The notes under the pieces: generated by a model
Seen by the model: only the letters and a program-made list of their open reading frames with translations
Database searches by the model: none
What the model was told of the DNA's origin: nothing
Translations under genes and position numbers: made by a program
Shown here: positions 39,457 to 47,555 of the stretch, in pieces
Layout of the letters: every line of letters begins with the position of its first letter
Numbering within the stretch: the stretch's first letter is position 1
Source of the DNA: Herpetosiphon gulosus
GTDB taxonomy: Bacteria; Chloroflexota; Chloroflexia; Chloroflexales; Herpetosiphonaceae
Length of the DNA: 64,000 nt
Reading direction: 5' to 3'
Assembly (NCBI RefSeq): GCF_039545135.1
Contig: NZ_BAABRU010000021.1
Coordinates: 1-64,000 of the forward strand

Positions 39457-41330
39457 CCGACGCTGCCGACTTGTTGCAACGGATTGGTGGAAAACAGGCT
39501 CAAGCCCAAGTTGCCACAATTCAACAACAAGTAGCGCAGGCCGCCGAAGCCTTAGCATCACAACATGCTAACGATGCTCGGCAAGCTGCTAGCGTAGCGT
39601 CGGAACAATTGATCAAACTTCAACCATTACTTGATCGGCTGAAAAGTGCCGAGGCCCAACTCAACGCCGCCGAGGAAAGTTTGGCTGGCTTAACTGGCAA
39701 GCGGGCAAGCGGTGTGAAACAGTTGGTCGCCGAAGGCCAGCAGGTTTTACAAAATGCCGCAGTGCAAATTAACGAAACTGATGCTAGCGATTTGGTCGAT
39801 GAAGCTGAGCGAATCGCCCAACGCGCCTACAAGCTTGGGCCAGATTTCGCTAACACCCAGCAATCGTTCAACCAACGCCTCGAAGCGGTCAATGCGCGTG
39901 GCTTGGAATTGAACAATCGCCTAGAAGCAAGCCGCAACGAGTTTAGCGAAGTCAATCAATACGCTCCCGAATCGTGGAGCGATATTCGCGGCAATGGCAG
40001 CGAGGCAGCCTCAGCCGTGGCTCAAGCCCACCAACTTTGGCAAACCGCCCAAGCCAAAATCGCCCCAGAACAAGATGATTGGGCTGGTGGTTTAGAAGAT
40101 TTGGAAACTGCCGAAGGTCGCTTGGTCTATGCGGATACCTTGTTGAGCGCAATTAGCCAGCGCTTGGCCGATTTACGCGAAGCCCAAAAGAGCGCAACCC
40201 ATCAAATTGAAGATGCCAAGCGCGATATTAAACTTGGTTGGGGCTATGTGCGCAACAACGATGCCGATGTTGGCAAAGTACCTGAAAAAGCTTTGAATCA
40301 AGCCGAAGCTTTGATTCAAAACGTTGAAAGCCAATTGGCCCGCGAAAAACCCAATTGGATCAGCGTCTTGCAACAGGTTACCCAAGCTCGCCAATATGCC
40401 GACCAAGCCTTGGCTGGCGCTCGTTCTGAAGTTGAAACGATGAATGCCAAGCGTGCTCAAGCCAAAGATTTGGCCAAAGCGGCCCAGGCTGAGCTTGGCA
40501 AATTGCAAAACTTTGCTCAATTGCACCCAGTTGAGGCCACCCCTGAGCATCGTAAAAAAATCGATAGTTTGGGTCGCACGCTGAGTGAAGCCGATACCTC
40601 GTTGCTTTCCGCCGATCGTAACGAAGAGGATGCGCGGGCTGGAGCCTTGGATGCGGCGATTGCTGGCTATAACACGGTTATCAGCCAAGCAGCCCCGTTG
40701 TATAGCGCCATGTACGAAACCTTCCAATCATTGGAAGTCTTGCGGCGCGAAGCTTCAGAGGCGTTTCAAGTTGCCCAACAATCGCTCAACAACGCTAATC
40801 AATGGTATAACCAATACGGCCATGTCTTGCCTGCCAACTCGAATGGGCGCAGTTTGCTGACCCAAGCTCAACAAACGCTGAGGCAGTATAACCCCAATGC
40901 CAATGCTGAGGAACTTAAAAAGATTGCAGCAAGTGCACGTGAAGCCAATGGCTATGCCCACCAAGCAGCCCAAATTATCCAAAGTGCTGCCCAAACCTAC
41001 CAACAAAGCCATCCCCAACAGTATGGTGGCCAGTATCCAAGTGGCCAATATTCGGGCCATCGTCGCGATCGCGATAACGATTTTGGCGATTTGCTGACCG
41101 GGATGTTTATCGGCTCGATGATGAATAGTGGCGGTAACCATCACCATGGTGGCGGTTGGGGTAGTGGTGGCGGTGGCGGCTGGAGCGGCGGCGGTAGCTC
41201 CAATAGTCCTAGCAGCGACTCCGGTGATTCTGGTGGTGGCTGGGGTGGCATGTTCAGCGGCGGTTCTGGCGATTCCGGTGGCGATTGGGGCGGCGATAGC
41301 AGCTCCGGCGATTCCGGCGGTAGCTGGTAG
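39450..41330 (+). CDS. TPM-domain protein, C-terminal part (-1 frame)
   Basis: This 626-residue frame is almost entirely long coiled coil, rich in Ala, Gln and Glu (for example LQRIGGKQAQAQVATIQQQVAQAAEALASQHANDARQAA) and ends in a Gly/Ser/Trp-rich tail (GGWGSGGGGGWSGG...DSGGSW). That tail is typical of TPM-family proteins in other bacteria, where it follows the coiled coil in a single polypeptide. It has no signal peptide or membrane helix of its own and no proper ribosome-binding site at its ATG. It is therefore best read as the second half of the upstream protein, produced by -1 frameshifting, unless the homopolymer was misread. Confidence 0.8.
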   Translation: MVTDAADLLQRIGGKQAQAQVATIQQQVAQAAEALASQHANDARQAASVASEQLIKLQPLLDRLKSAEAQLNAAEESLAGLTGKRASGVKQLVAEGQQVLQNAAVQINETDASDLVDEAERIAQRAYKLGPDFANTQQSFNQRLEAVNARGLELNNRLEASRNEFSEVNQYAPESWSDIRGNGSEAASAVAQAHQLWQTAQAKIAPEQDDWAGGLEDLETAEGRLVYADTLLSAISQRLADLREAQKSATHQIEDAKRDIKLGWGYVRNNDADVGKVPEKALNQAEALIQNVESQLAREKPNWISVLQQVTQARQYADQALAGARSEVETMNAKRAQAKDLAKAAQAELGKLQNFAQLHPVEATPEHRKKIDSLGRTLSEADTSLLSADRNEEDARAGALDAAIAGYNTVISQAAPLYSAMYETFQSLEVLRREASEAFQVAQQSLNNANQWYNQYGHVLPANSNGRSLLTQAQQTLRQYNPNANAEELKKIAASAREANGYAHQAAQIIQSAAQTYQQSHPQQYGGQYPSGQYSGHRRDRDNDFGDLLTGMFIGSMMNSGGNHHHGGGWGSGGGGGWSGGGSSNSPSSDSGDSGGGWGGMFSGGSGDSGGDWGGDSSSGDSGGSW

Positions 41331-41337
41331 ATGTTTT

Positions 41338-41375
41338 AAGAGCGCTGCACTCGATAATTGAGTGTAGCGCTTTTG
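41338..41375 (+). terminator. Terminator after the TPM-domain gene
   Basis: AGCGCTGCACTC (41341-41352) pairs with GAGTGTAGCGCT (41360-41371) around GATAATT with one internal mismatch, followed by TTTT. Confidence 0.75.
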
Positions 41376-41379
41376 GCTA

Positions 41380-41715
41380 TTAGAATAAGGTTGGCAGATA
41401 TATACTAGCCACAAAAAGGATTGGGATGAGTGGTATACCAAGCGTCATCCAACGCATCAATTTTGATGTGTCATCAAGGCATATAAATCCAATCACCAAC
41501 AATGATAGAGAGAAGATACCACTAATCAATAGCCCTAGTGATAACGCAACCCGACATATGCCTTCGCGATCTATCCTACATGCAACTCCACCGATAATTG
41601 AAAAAAAGCCAATGCAAAAGATGCCTGTGTTTAAAAGATCTAAAATTGATAATATTATAATGCCACGTTTCGGTTTCTTAACGGTGCTTGGCACATGATA
41701 ATTTGGCTCTTGCAT
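41380..41715 (-). CDS. Small three-helix membrane protein
   Basis: The 111-residue protein has about three hydrophobic segments: IIILSILDLLNTGIFCIGFFSIIGGVAC, LGLLISGIFSLSLLVIGFICL and TLGIPLIPILFVASIYLP. It is A+T-rich and sits just before the insertion element on the same strand. No family is recognised. Confidence 0.5.
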   Translation of the reverse strand: MQEPNYHVPSTVKKPKRGIIILSILDLLNTGIFCIGFFSIIGGVACRIDREGICRVALSLGLLISGIFSLSLLVIGFICLDDTSKLMRWMTLGIPLIPILFVASIYLPTLF

Positions 41716-41730
41716 TTCAACTACTCAATT

Positions 41731-42747
41731 ACGCCTGATGTGAGTTAGACTTCCTTGATTACCGTAAAGGTGAGTACATCGATGCCAAATCGCGCACGCA
41801 ACACGGCCTTCAAGACGAGATGGGTCACCTTTGTGGCAATTCTGGTCGCCAATCCGTCAACGGTTTTGGCCAACAAGCGCTCGACATTCCGTCCCGTATT
41901 TTGGAGTTCATGAAACGTTCCTTCGATCCGTTCCCGGATCGATCCGATCAAGCGATCAAAGACAACGGGATTGGGTGATTGATGCTGGCGTTTGGCTGTC
42001 CAGATACGATTCCCCGTTGTGTCCCGAACCGATTGTTGCCACGCTGCACCCAGAAAGCCTTTATCGGCCCAGATATCGGCATTGGTCACCTGATCCAGAA
42101 TTGCGTCTGCAGCCGCTCGTTCATCGGTATGGGCTGGCACGAGATCATAGGCGACCGGAATGCCGTCGAGGGTCGTCAGCATGACCAGTTTATAGCCAAA
42201 ATAGGCCAATTTGCGGCTGGCACAGTATCCATAGGTGGCACTGCCTGCAAAATCACTCCGACCTTTCGAACGCGTATACCCAACAACCGGAATGGGTTTG
42301 GTATCAAGAATGACCTGTGGACGGGTGATCAGCGCCCATGAATGGAGCCACGACTGGCGCAATGCTTCGAGCAGGCTGCGGAGCCGTCGGGCATGGCGAT
42401 TGAATTGGCTTTGATGGGGCAGGGTTGGAAACAAATCACCATGGGTTGCCCGCAGAAAGCCTAAGAAGCCCGTTTCGCTAGGAAAAGGGACGATATCCAT
42501 GGCCAAGAGAATCGTTAACACCTCGCTTGGTGCCAATGCTGGCGCTGGTCCAGGCACGGCTGGCATAGCGTGCTAGGTTGACGATTGATACCAATCGTCA
42601 ACGAGCACATAGACGATCGTAATCAGGTCAGAAAATGCTATACTTGCCATGGACGGAACTCCTGTTGATGGTGGGTAAGCACTTCCATCGTGGGACTTCC
42701 GTCTTTGTTTGTCAAGCGACGCGTTCGTCATAACTCACATCAGGCGT
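41731..42747 (-). mobile_element. Complete IS982-type insertion sequence
   Basis: The 1017-bp element has perfect 17-bp terminal inverted repeats (ACGCCTGATGTGAGTTA, 41731-41747 and its complement 42731-42747) and is flanked by a five-base direct repeat CAATT (41726-41730 and 42748-42752). The transposase stop codon lies within the left repeat. The intact ends mean the element arrived here as a single unit; the transposase itself carries an early stop. Confidence 0.9.
41745..42650 (-). pseudogene. IS982-family transposase with an amber codon at position 26
   Basis: The DDE transposase is recognisable from PGPAPALAPSEVLTILLAMD, the DTKPIPV first-aspartate strand, GYCASRKLAYFGYKLVMLTTLDGIPVAYDLVPAHTDERAA, IWADKGFLG (second aspartate) and RERIEGTFHELQN with the glutamate. 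The full-length start is ATG at 42650 behind AGGAG, encoding MASIAFSDLITIVYVLVDDWYQSST, after which codon 26 is TAG (42575-42573). Reading resumes in the same frame at HAMPAVPG. A shorter product of 273 residues could start at 42566 but would lack the family's N-terminus. An 11-bp hairpin (42577-42602) abuts the stop. Confidence 0.8.
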
Positions 42748-42760
42748 CAATTATATTGAA

Positions 42761-43240
42761 CTAAAGGTATTCGCTGGTGGTTTCATTGAGCAGATTTGGC
42801 AAGACCAAGCGTACCAACCCGCCGCTGATCACAATCGCAATGGGGTGCAAAATCAAAGGCCACAAAGCGCTATCACTCGGATCAGCTTGAATCATCAGCC
42901 AGCGAACGCCAAATAGAATGCCAACGATCAGAGCTGGTAATAACCAAACCAACCATTTTTCGGCTTGTTGCTGTGGGTCGAGCCAACGTCGCCAACTATA
43001 AATGCCAAGCGCTAAGATTAAACCCTCGGCTAAACCCAGCCCTAACCCAAAAACCGCCCCAAAGCCCAGCGCCAAAGCTGCTGCGGGCAAAAATAGGGGG
43101 CTGCTAATTCCGAGTAAACTGAGGCAAAAACCATAGGCTGCCCCAGCTAAGCAACCAATTGCCATGCCAAAACCAAGGCTAAATTTGCTGATCGTCCAGA
43201 GCTTGGGCTTAGGGTAGGCCGAAAGTGTGGGTTGAAGCAT
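42761..43240 (-). CDS. Tandem membrane-protein family, member 4
   Basis: This 159-residue protein has four or five membrane segments rich in Gly: FSLGFGMAIGCLAGAAYGFCLSLLG, LALGFGAVFGLGLGLAEGLILALGIYSWRRWLDP and others. It shares the order R/K-G-x3-G-x3-G..YG...G and the IYSWRRWLDP-like tail of the loop with the three upstream genes. AGGAGAGG precedes the ATG. It follows member 3 by eight bases, so the two are one transcript. No function is known. Confidence 0.7.
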   Translation of the reverse strand: MLQPTLSAYPKPKLWTISKFSLGFGMAIGCLAGAAYGFCLSLLGISSPLFLPAAALALGFGAVFGLGLGLAEGLILALGIYSWRRWLDPQQQAEKWLVWLLPALIVGILFGVRWLMIQADPSDSALWPLILHPIAIVISGGLVRLVLPNLLNETTSEYL

Positions 43241-43248
43241 AACCTCTC

Positions 43249-43743
43249 CTATTCAATCGAGTCGATGCTATCTAAAAATAATGGTAAGAATAATAGCAAA
43301 AAGAAACTCATCAGCCAATTGGGGTAGCGAATAAAAATATAAAAGTAAAACAGCTGAGTTTCGCGACCGAAAAACAAGCCAATATATTCGATCAACGAGT
43401 AGTTAGCCGCAAAGAATGGATACCAACTGAGGCAGTGCAAACTGCTTAATATGATTGGCGTTACCAGCCATAAGCTGAGATTGCCGATAAAATTTGCCGC
43501 AAACCATCTGCGCCAATTGTAAATGATGATTGCCACAATTGGGCTACCAATCACGCCCATGAATAACCCATAAACTAAGCCAATGATAGCTGCCGGCAAG
43601 CCAATAAAAACATGAAATCCAGCACCAAGCCCAAAACCATAGATACCGCCGATAATCGTGCCTAAACGGATGCCATAGCCAAAACAATCATCGATCAATT
43701 GATCAAGGCTGGGTTTCGGAAGATCACTCTGTTGACGATTCAT
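43249..43743 (-). CDS. Tandem membrane-protein family, member 3
   Basis: The 164-residue protein starts at ATG 43743 with GGGAG upstream. It has a short polar N-terminus (SLDQLIDDCFGYGIRLGTIIGGIYGFGLG), a Gly-rich membrane hairpin, the loop IIIYNWRRWFAANF that corresponds to IYSWRRWLDP in member 4, and two further helices. A conserved promoter lies upstream (-10 43786-43791, half-sites 43801-43818). Confidence 0.7.
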   Translation of the reverse strand: MNRQQSDLPKPSLDQLIDDCFGYGIRLGTIIGGIYGFGLGAGFHVFIGLPAAIIGLVYGLFMGVIGSPIVAIIIYNWRRWFAANFIGNLSLWLVTPIILSSLHCLSWYPFFAANYSLIEYIGLFFGRETQLFYFYIFIRYPNWLMSFFLLLFLPLFLDSIDSIE

Positions 43744-43785
43744 CTGAGATACTCCCAATTAAAGCAGATTTTTCGCTTAAACGGA

Positions 43786-43818
43786 AGTATCTCGCGGCCA
43801 TGTTACAGGACTGTTACA
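43786..43818 (-). promoter_or_regulatory. Direct-repeat operator and -10 box before member 3
   Basis: On the minus strand two TGTAACA half-sites (43812-43818 and 43801-43807) are spaced 11 bp, followed after nine bases by GATACT (43791-43786) as -10. This layout is the same as at members 2 and 1 and fits a PhoB/OmpR-type activator replacing the -35 box. Confidence 0.75.
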
Positions 43819-43826
43819 CGGTTCGA

Positions 43827-44297
43827 TCAAGTTGGTTGGGTTTCGAAGAGAATACTAGGAATGACGATGATCAGCGTAATACTCATAATAATACATGGCC
43901 AACTAACAAAGATGCTCAAAAAACTATATTCGGTCACACTTCGGGACAATAATTTAAGATACCAGCCAAAATCGCCAAATGAATTTACATGATAGGCAAT
44001 GACGATATAGGTTGTACTGAGCGGCAACGGAGCTAACCAGCGGATATAGCGTTCGTCAAATGTATATGGATTGAGCCATTTACGCCAAGCAAAAATACAC
44101 AGTGCTAAAATAAACCCGCCGATGAATCCTGCGGCTAGCCCAATCAAAAAGCCCACTGGCAAGCCAAAAATTAAACCTGCCAGTAATCCATAACCTGAGC
44201 CAAGCATTGCTCCAAGCTTCATACCACGTCGAACGCATTCATTGAAAATAAGCCTAAAATGGGCTTTCCCAATCTGATTCGTAGCAACTTGATACAT
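43827..44297 (-). CDS. Tandem membrane-protein family, member 2
   Basis: The 156-residue protein has the family pattern: MYQVATNQIGKAHFRLIFNECVRRGMKLGAMLGSGYGLLAGLIFGLPVGFLIG, ILALCIFAWRKWLNPYTF and two later helices. The N-terminal CVRRGMKLG corresponds to CIQRGPGLG of member 1 and CFGYGIRLG of member 3. GGGAG precedes the ATG. It is preceded by its own operator copy. Confidence 0.7.
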   Translation of the reverse strand: MYQVATNQIGKAHFRLIFNECVRRGMKLGAMLGSGYGLLAGLIFGLPVGFLIGLAAGFIGGFILALCIFAWRKWLNPYTFDERYIRWLAPLPLSTTYIVIAYHVNSFGDFGWYLKLLSRSVTEYSFLSIFVSWPCIIMSITLIIVIPSILFETQPT

Positions 44298-44335
44298 TTG
44301 CGATACTCCCTAATAAATTACCTTCGCTCACAAGG

Positions 44336-44368
44336 AGTATCGCAAAGCTTTGTTACACCAGCGTTACA
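44336..44368 (-). promoter_or_regulatory. Direct-repeat operator and -10 box before member 2
   Basis: Half-sites TGTAACG (44362-44368) and TGTAACA (44351-44357) are 11 bp apart on the minus strand, followed after nine bases by GATACT (44341-44336). Confidence 0.8.
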
Positions 44369-44377
44369 AGCCATGGT

Positions 44378-44851
44378 TTATAACGTTTGACTTTTATCGA
44401 GGATGATGGGGATACCGATCACCATCGTGACGGTAATGATCAAACTTGGCCATGTCACAAACCTACTCAATTGATTAGAGACCGTAATATTTCTCAAAAG
44501 TTCATAGAAATATTCACCCAAGTTGGCTTGCTGTGCAAGGAGAGCATAGCCAACCAAGCTATACCCTGAAACAATAATCGATGGGGCAAACCAATACAGA
44601 TGGTATAAGTTTAGATTACGTGGCTGAAACAATTGCTGCCAACAATAAATCACGATTGCTAAGATCACGCTCCCAACAACTCCAACGATGCCACCAACAA
44701 TACCAGCCACAAGCAGACCATAGACTGCGGTGAAATAATAGCCATAGATTGCGCCAATCGAAACACCAAGCCCAGGCCCACGTTGAATACATGCATCAAA
44801 AATGCTTTCGAATGATGATTGAATGTTGGGGTTGTTAGGAACATGATACAT
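44378..44851 (-). CDS. Tandem membrane-protein family, member 1
   Basis: The 157-residue protein begins MYHVPNNPNIQSSFESIFDACIQRGPGLGVSIGAIYGYYFTAVYGLLVAGIVGG and has ILAIVIYCWQQLFQPRNL at the loop position. It has four or five membrane helices and no soluble domain. GGAG precedes the start. It is the first of four paralogues and the most divergent in the last helix. No family name is known to me. Confidence 0.7.
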   Translation of the reverse strand: MYHVPNNPNIQSSFESIFDACIQRGPGLGVSIGAIYGYYFTAVYGLLVAGIVGGIVGVVGSVILAIVIYCWQQLFQPRNLNLYHLYWFAPSIIVSGYSLVGYALLAQQANLGEYFYELLRNITVSNQLSRFVTWPSLIITVTMVIGIPIILDKSQTL

Positions 44852-44893
44852 AGCTCAGACTCCTTGATAACCTGAAAATCTTCGCTCGCAAGG

Positions 44894-44926
44894 AGTATTG
44901 CAAAGCCCTGTTACACCAGCGTTACA
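44894..44926 (-). promoter_or_regulatory. Direct-repeat operator and -10 box before member 1
   Basis: Half-sites TGTAACG (44920-44926) and TGTAACA (44909-44915), 11 bp apart, with AATACT (44899-44894) nine bases downstream. The surrounding 50 bases are nearly identical to those before member 2. Confidence 0.8.
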
Positions 44927-45035
44927 AGCCCAAGGTGCATGAAAAACTTTTCTGATCCATCAACGTATTGGGTTATAGTAGAACTGATCCAAGCATATAT
45001 TCAATGAGAGACCGATTTCAGCATGGGAGAGATCT

Positions 45036-47045
45036 ATGGTTAAGTACGTTCGTTCGATAATCATCATTGGATTAGGTTTAGTGGCAATTGCTAGTTTTTT
45101 ATATCTTGGGCGCAGAAATCAATTAGGTCCAAGTGATCAAGCGAATAATGCTGTTCCTAGCGGATCGCCACTCGATTTTAGCCAACAGCGTTGTGAGGAT
45201 ATCCTCTATGGTGCTAGCTATAGCAACCAAAGAATTATCCATCCAGATGTGGAAATTGAACCCAAACCAAAAGATCAGATTAGCTTCCCAATCTCGGAAA
45301 CAGTTGTCTACAGGCTCTGGTTTAGCTATCAAGGCTATCACTATCAAAAAGAATGTGCTGAGCCGCTAAATATGCTCCATACAAATGTTGATCAATGGCA
45401 CTTGGTTAAAGGTCAGTGGTTTAATGGTTTTAGTGCAATGGGCTATAAGCTCTTTTCTGATGCGTTTACCCATCCATATACTGGTTTTGCTCTGGCTGAG
45501 AACCCGCATGAGCATCTGTTTACGCTCGAAACCGAACTCGCTATGATCGATGCACTTGAACCTGATAGAAATGAACATGCTGCTGGTTTGGTATTTCGCG
45601 TCCCTGCTTTGGCTAATCCTGAACAGGCAACTGGCTATGGCGTAGTATTGACTACCAAAGGCCCAACTGACCAGCCAGCAGTCAAGCTATTCACATTTGA
45701 CTCGGCTGCCACAATCATCAAGCTTGTGCCATTGGAGGTGCAAACAGGCCAACTGTATCAACTCAAAGTTGCCGTATCGCCAGCCCCCGACCCACGGATC
45801 AAGGTTTGGGTTGACGGTAATTTGATGATCGACGTAGCTGATCCTGATCCCAATACCATTGGCTATGCTGGCTTCATGGTCAATAACGAAGTCGCCGACT
45901 TTGATCATATCTATTTGTATAATCAAGGTTCTCCGCTAGCGGCTAGCGCGGTGCAAACCAACCTCACAGCACCTTGGGTCAAATTGCCTTTGACTGACCC
46001 ATGGCTTGAAATTGCTGATACTGTGCGGGGCACTGGGGCTGGCGATAGTTTTTATATTGCTGATAGCAACACCGCCAATGGTCAATTGAGTGCTGATATT
46101 CAGTTTGATCCAGAGCAGCAGCCTGCAACCGCTGCCTTGCTGTTTCGCATACAAGATAAACTTGCACCAACCAATGGTAGTTATGGGGTTGGCATTTCGA
46201 CGATTGATGGCGGCGAACTTAAATTATTCAAATTCCCCTATCAGCCGATCCAAATCGTCAAAACCCTCATTGTGCCTAATCAATCCTATAAGCTACAGGT
46301 AGAATTTATTGGCCCATACCTCAAAGTGCTGCTGAATGGGCAGACCGTGATTGACTATACGATGGATAGCAGTTATATCGAAGGTTTTGTTGGATTGAGT
46401 GTTTATAATTCGACGGCAAGCTTTAAAAATATCCAACTCACCCAGCCCCCATTGATTGAAAACTTCGCCACCAATTTGGCTGAACCGTGGCAGGTTAGCG
46501 ATCTTGTGTGGCCAGTGAATGCCCTAGCCGCTCAGAAAATCAAGCGTGGTTTGTTGGTCTCAGCCATTGATAATGGGTTTTATCTATCCAATACTCCAAC
46601 ACCCGATCAGTTTATGTTTGAAAGTGAGATCCTATTAGTTGCCGACCCAGCCCAGGAACAAGCGACAGCTGGTTTGGTCATGTTTAGCGAATCTCGTGAT
46701 ACTAGCGAATCTACTGATACTGCGACTAAGGAAGCGCTGATTGTCTATATGAGTAGCAACAATGGTGGCGAGCTAGGCTTATTTGAGTACCCTGATCCAA
46801 AGGGAGGCTTAGTGCGCTATGCTGATGTCCCCTTGGCGCGTTGTCAGCTCCCAATTCACAAAGATGTCGTGTACAAGCTTAAAGTCATTTATGATGAATA
46901 TGATCGAATTACGATTTCGCTGGATGGCCAAGCTTGTTTAAGCCATCCGCTAGCAAAACAGTATCATGGTGGTTATTTTGGGTTGGCTATGCGCGAAGGC
47001 AATGCCCTGTTTAATAATACGTTTGTGCTCACACCTTTAAACTAG
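45036..47045 (+). CDS. Exported protein with three LamG-like (concanavalin) domains
   Basis: The 669-residue protein has an N-terminal membrane anchor (SIIIIGLGLVAIASFLYLG) and three repeats of about 190 residues of jelly-roll type. Each repeat has a start like LAEPW..S....W and a core with A.AGLVFR, GYGVVLTTKGP...VKLFTFDS, YQLKVAVSPAPDPRIKVWVDGNLMIDVADPDP..GYAGFMV. Such domains bind sugars or cell-wall polymers. GGGAG precedes the ATG. It stands alone, upstream of the tRNA cluster, and no enzyme domain is visible. Confidence 0.7.
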   Translation: MVKYVRSIIIIGLGLVAIASFLYLGRRNQLGPSDQANNAVPSGSPLDFSQQRCEDILYGASYSNQRIIHPDVEIEPKPKDQISFPISETVVYRLWFSYQGYHYQKECAEPLNMLHTNVDQWHLVKGQWFNGFSAMGYKLFSDAFTHPYTGFALAENPHEHLFTLETELAMIDALEPDRNEHAAGLVFRVPALANPEQATGYGVVLTTKGPTDQPAVKLFTFDSAATIIKLVPLEVQTGQLYQLKVAVSPAPDPRIKVWVDGNLMIDVADPDPNTIGYAGFMVNNEVADFDHIYLYNQGSPLAASAVQTNLTAPWVKLPLTDPWLEIADTVRGTGAGDSFYIADSNTANGQLSADIQFDPEQQPATAALLFRIQDKLAPTNGSYGVGISTIDGGELKLFKFPYQPIQIVKTLIVPNQSYKLQVEFIGPYLKVLLNGQTVIDYTMDSSYIEGFVGLSVYNSTASFKNIQLTQPPLIENFATNLAEPWQVSDLVWPVNALAAQKIKRGLLVSAIDNGFYLSNTPTPDQFMFESEILLVADPAQEQATAGLVMFSESRDTSESTDTATKEALIVYMSSNNGGELGLFEYPDPKGGLVRYADVPLARCQLPIHKDVVYKLKVIYDEYDRITISLDGQACLSHPLAKQYHGGYFGLAMREGNALFNNTFVLTPLN

Positions 47046-47064
47046 AACCGGATTGATCAAGCAT

Positions 47065-47110
47065 CTGCAAGCAAACCCTGAAAGCTAGGCAATCTAGGGT
47101 TTGCTTGCAG
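47065..47110 (+). terminator. 15-bp hairpin after the LamG-like gene
   Basis: CTGCAAGCAAACCCT (47065-47079) pairs perfectly with AGGGTTTGCTTGCAG (47096-47110). No T-run follows, so it may be a transcript-end stabiliser. Confidence 0.5.
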
Positions 47111-47123
47111 GCAAGCGCTAAAT

Positions 47124-47152
47124 TTGCAAAATTAAAAGAGCTGTGCTATACT
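47124..47152 (+). promoter_or_regulatory. Promoter of the tRNA cluster
   Basis: TTGCAA (47124-47129) and TATACT (47147-47152) are separated by 17 bp, and TG precedes the -10 by one base. The first tRNA starts 37 bases after the -10. Confidence 0.7.
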
Positions 47153-47188
47153 TTCAAACGTTGCTGAAACGCAACGCAAACTCAACGC

Positions 47189-47264
47189 GACTCCGTAGCT
47201 CAGTGGATAGAGCGTTTCCCTGCGGAGGAAAAGGTCGGGCGTTCGACTCGCCCCGGAGTCGCCA
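47189..47264 (+). tRNA. tRNA-Arg (anticodon GCG), copy 1
   Basis: The 76-base gene folds into a standard cloverleaf: acceptor GACTCCG/CGGAGTC, D-stem GCTC/GAGC, anticodon stem TTTCC/GGAAA with loop CTGCGGA (anticodon GCG at 47222-47224), T-stem GGGCG/CGCCC and an encoded CCA. It reads CGC and CGU codons. An identical copy lies at 47442. Confidence 0.95.
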
Positions 47265-47289
47265 CTTCTTTACAATCAAAACCCCACTA

Positions 47290-47381
47290 GGGAAGGTGGC
47301 AGAGTCCGGTTGAATGTACCGCCCTCGAAATGCGGCAAGGTGTAAAAACCTTCGTGGGTTCGAATCCCACCCTTCCCGCCA
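47290..47381 (+). tRNA. tRNA-Ser (anticodon CGA)
   Basis: This 92-base gene has a class II cloverleaf with long variable arm, acceptor GGGAAGG/CCTTCCC, T-stem GTGGG/CCCAC, loop CTCGAAA (anticodon CGA at 47326-47328) and an encoded CCA. It reads UCG. The base pair closing the anticodon loop appears mismatched (C-T). Confidence 0.93.
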
Positions 47382-47391
47382 CCAACATGGT

Positions 47392-47413
47392 AGCACTCCA
47401 ACGTGCTTTTTTT
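47392..47413 (+). terminator. Terminator after tRNA-Ser
   Basis: AGCAC (47392-47396) pairs with GTGCT (47403-47407), followed by a seven-T run. Confidence 0.75.
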
Positions 47414-47441
47414 ATTTAATGCAGGCTATATTGCAAAATGC

Positions 47442-47517
47442 GACTCCGTAGCTCAGTGGATAGAGCGTTTCCCTGCGGAGGAAAAGGTCGGGCGTTCGAC
47501 TCGCCCCGGAGTCGCCA
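47442..47517 (+). tRNA. tRNA-Arg (anticodon GCG), copy 2
   Basis: It is identical to the tRNA at 47189-47264, and about 15 bases of 3' flank are also conserved, so it arose by local duplication. It lies downstream of a terminator and no clear promoter is visible, so its expression may depend on readthrough. Confidence 0.95.
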
Positions 47518-47532
47518 CTTCTTTATAATCAA

Positions 47533-47553
47533 AGCACCTTCGGGTGTTTTTTT
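47533..47553 (+). terminator. Terminator after tRNA-Arg copy 2
   Basis: CACC-TTCG-GGTG (47535-47546) is followed by seven T's. The stable TTCG tetraloop makes a strong intrinsic terminator at the end of the cluster, just before the convergent pnuC gene. Confidence 0.9.
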
Positions 47554-47555
47554 GT

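Noticed and set aside
40755-41441. Minus-strand open frame opposite the TPM coiled coil and tail
   Set aside because: It is Ala/Thr-rich antisense sequence without a ribosome-binding site and overlaps the well-supported gene.
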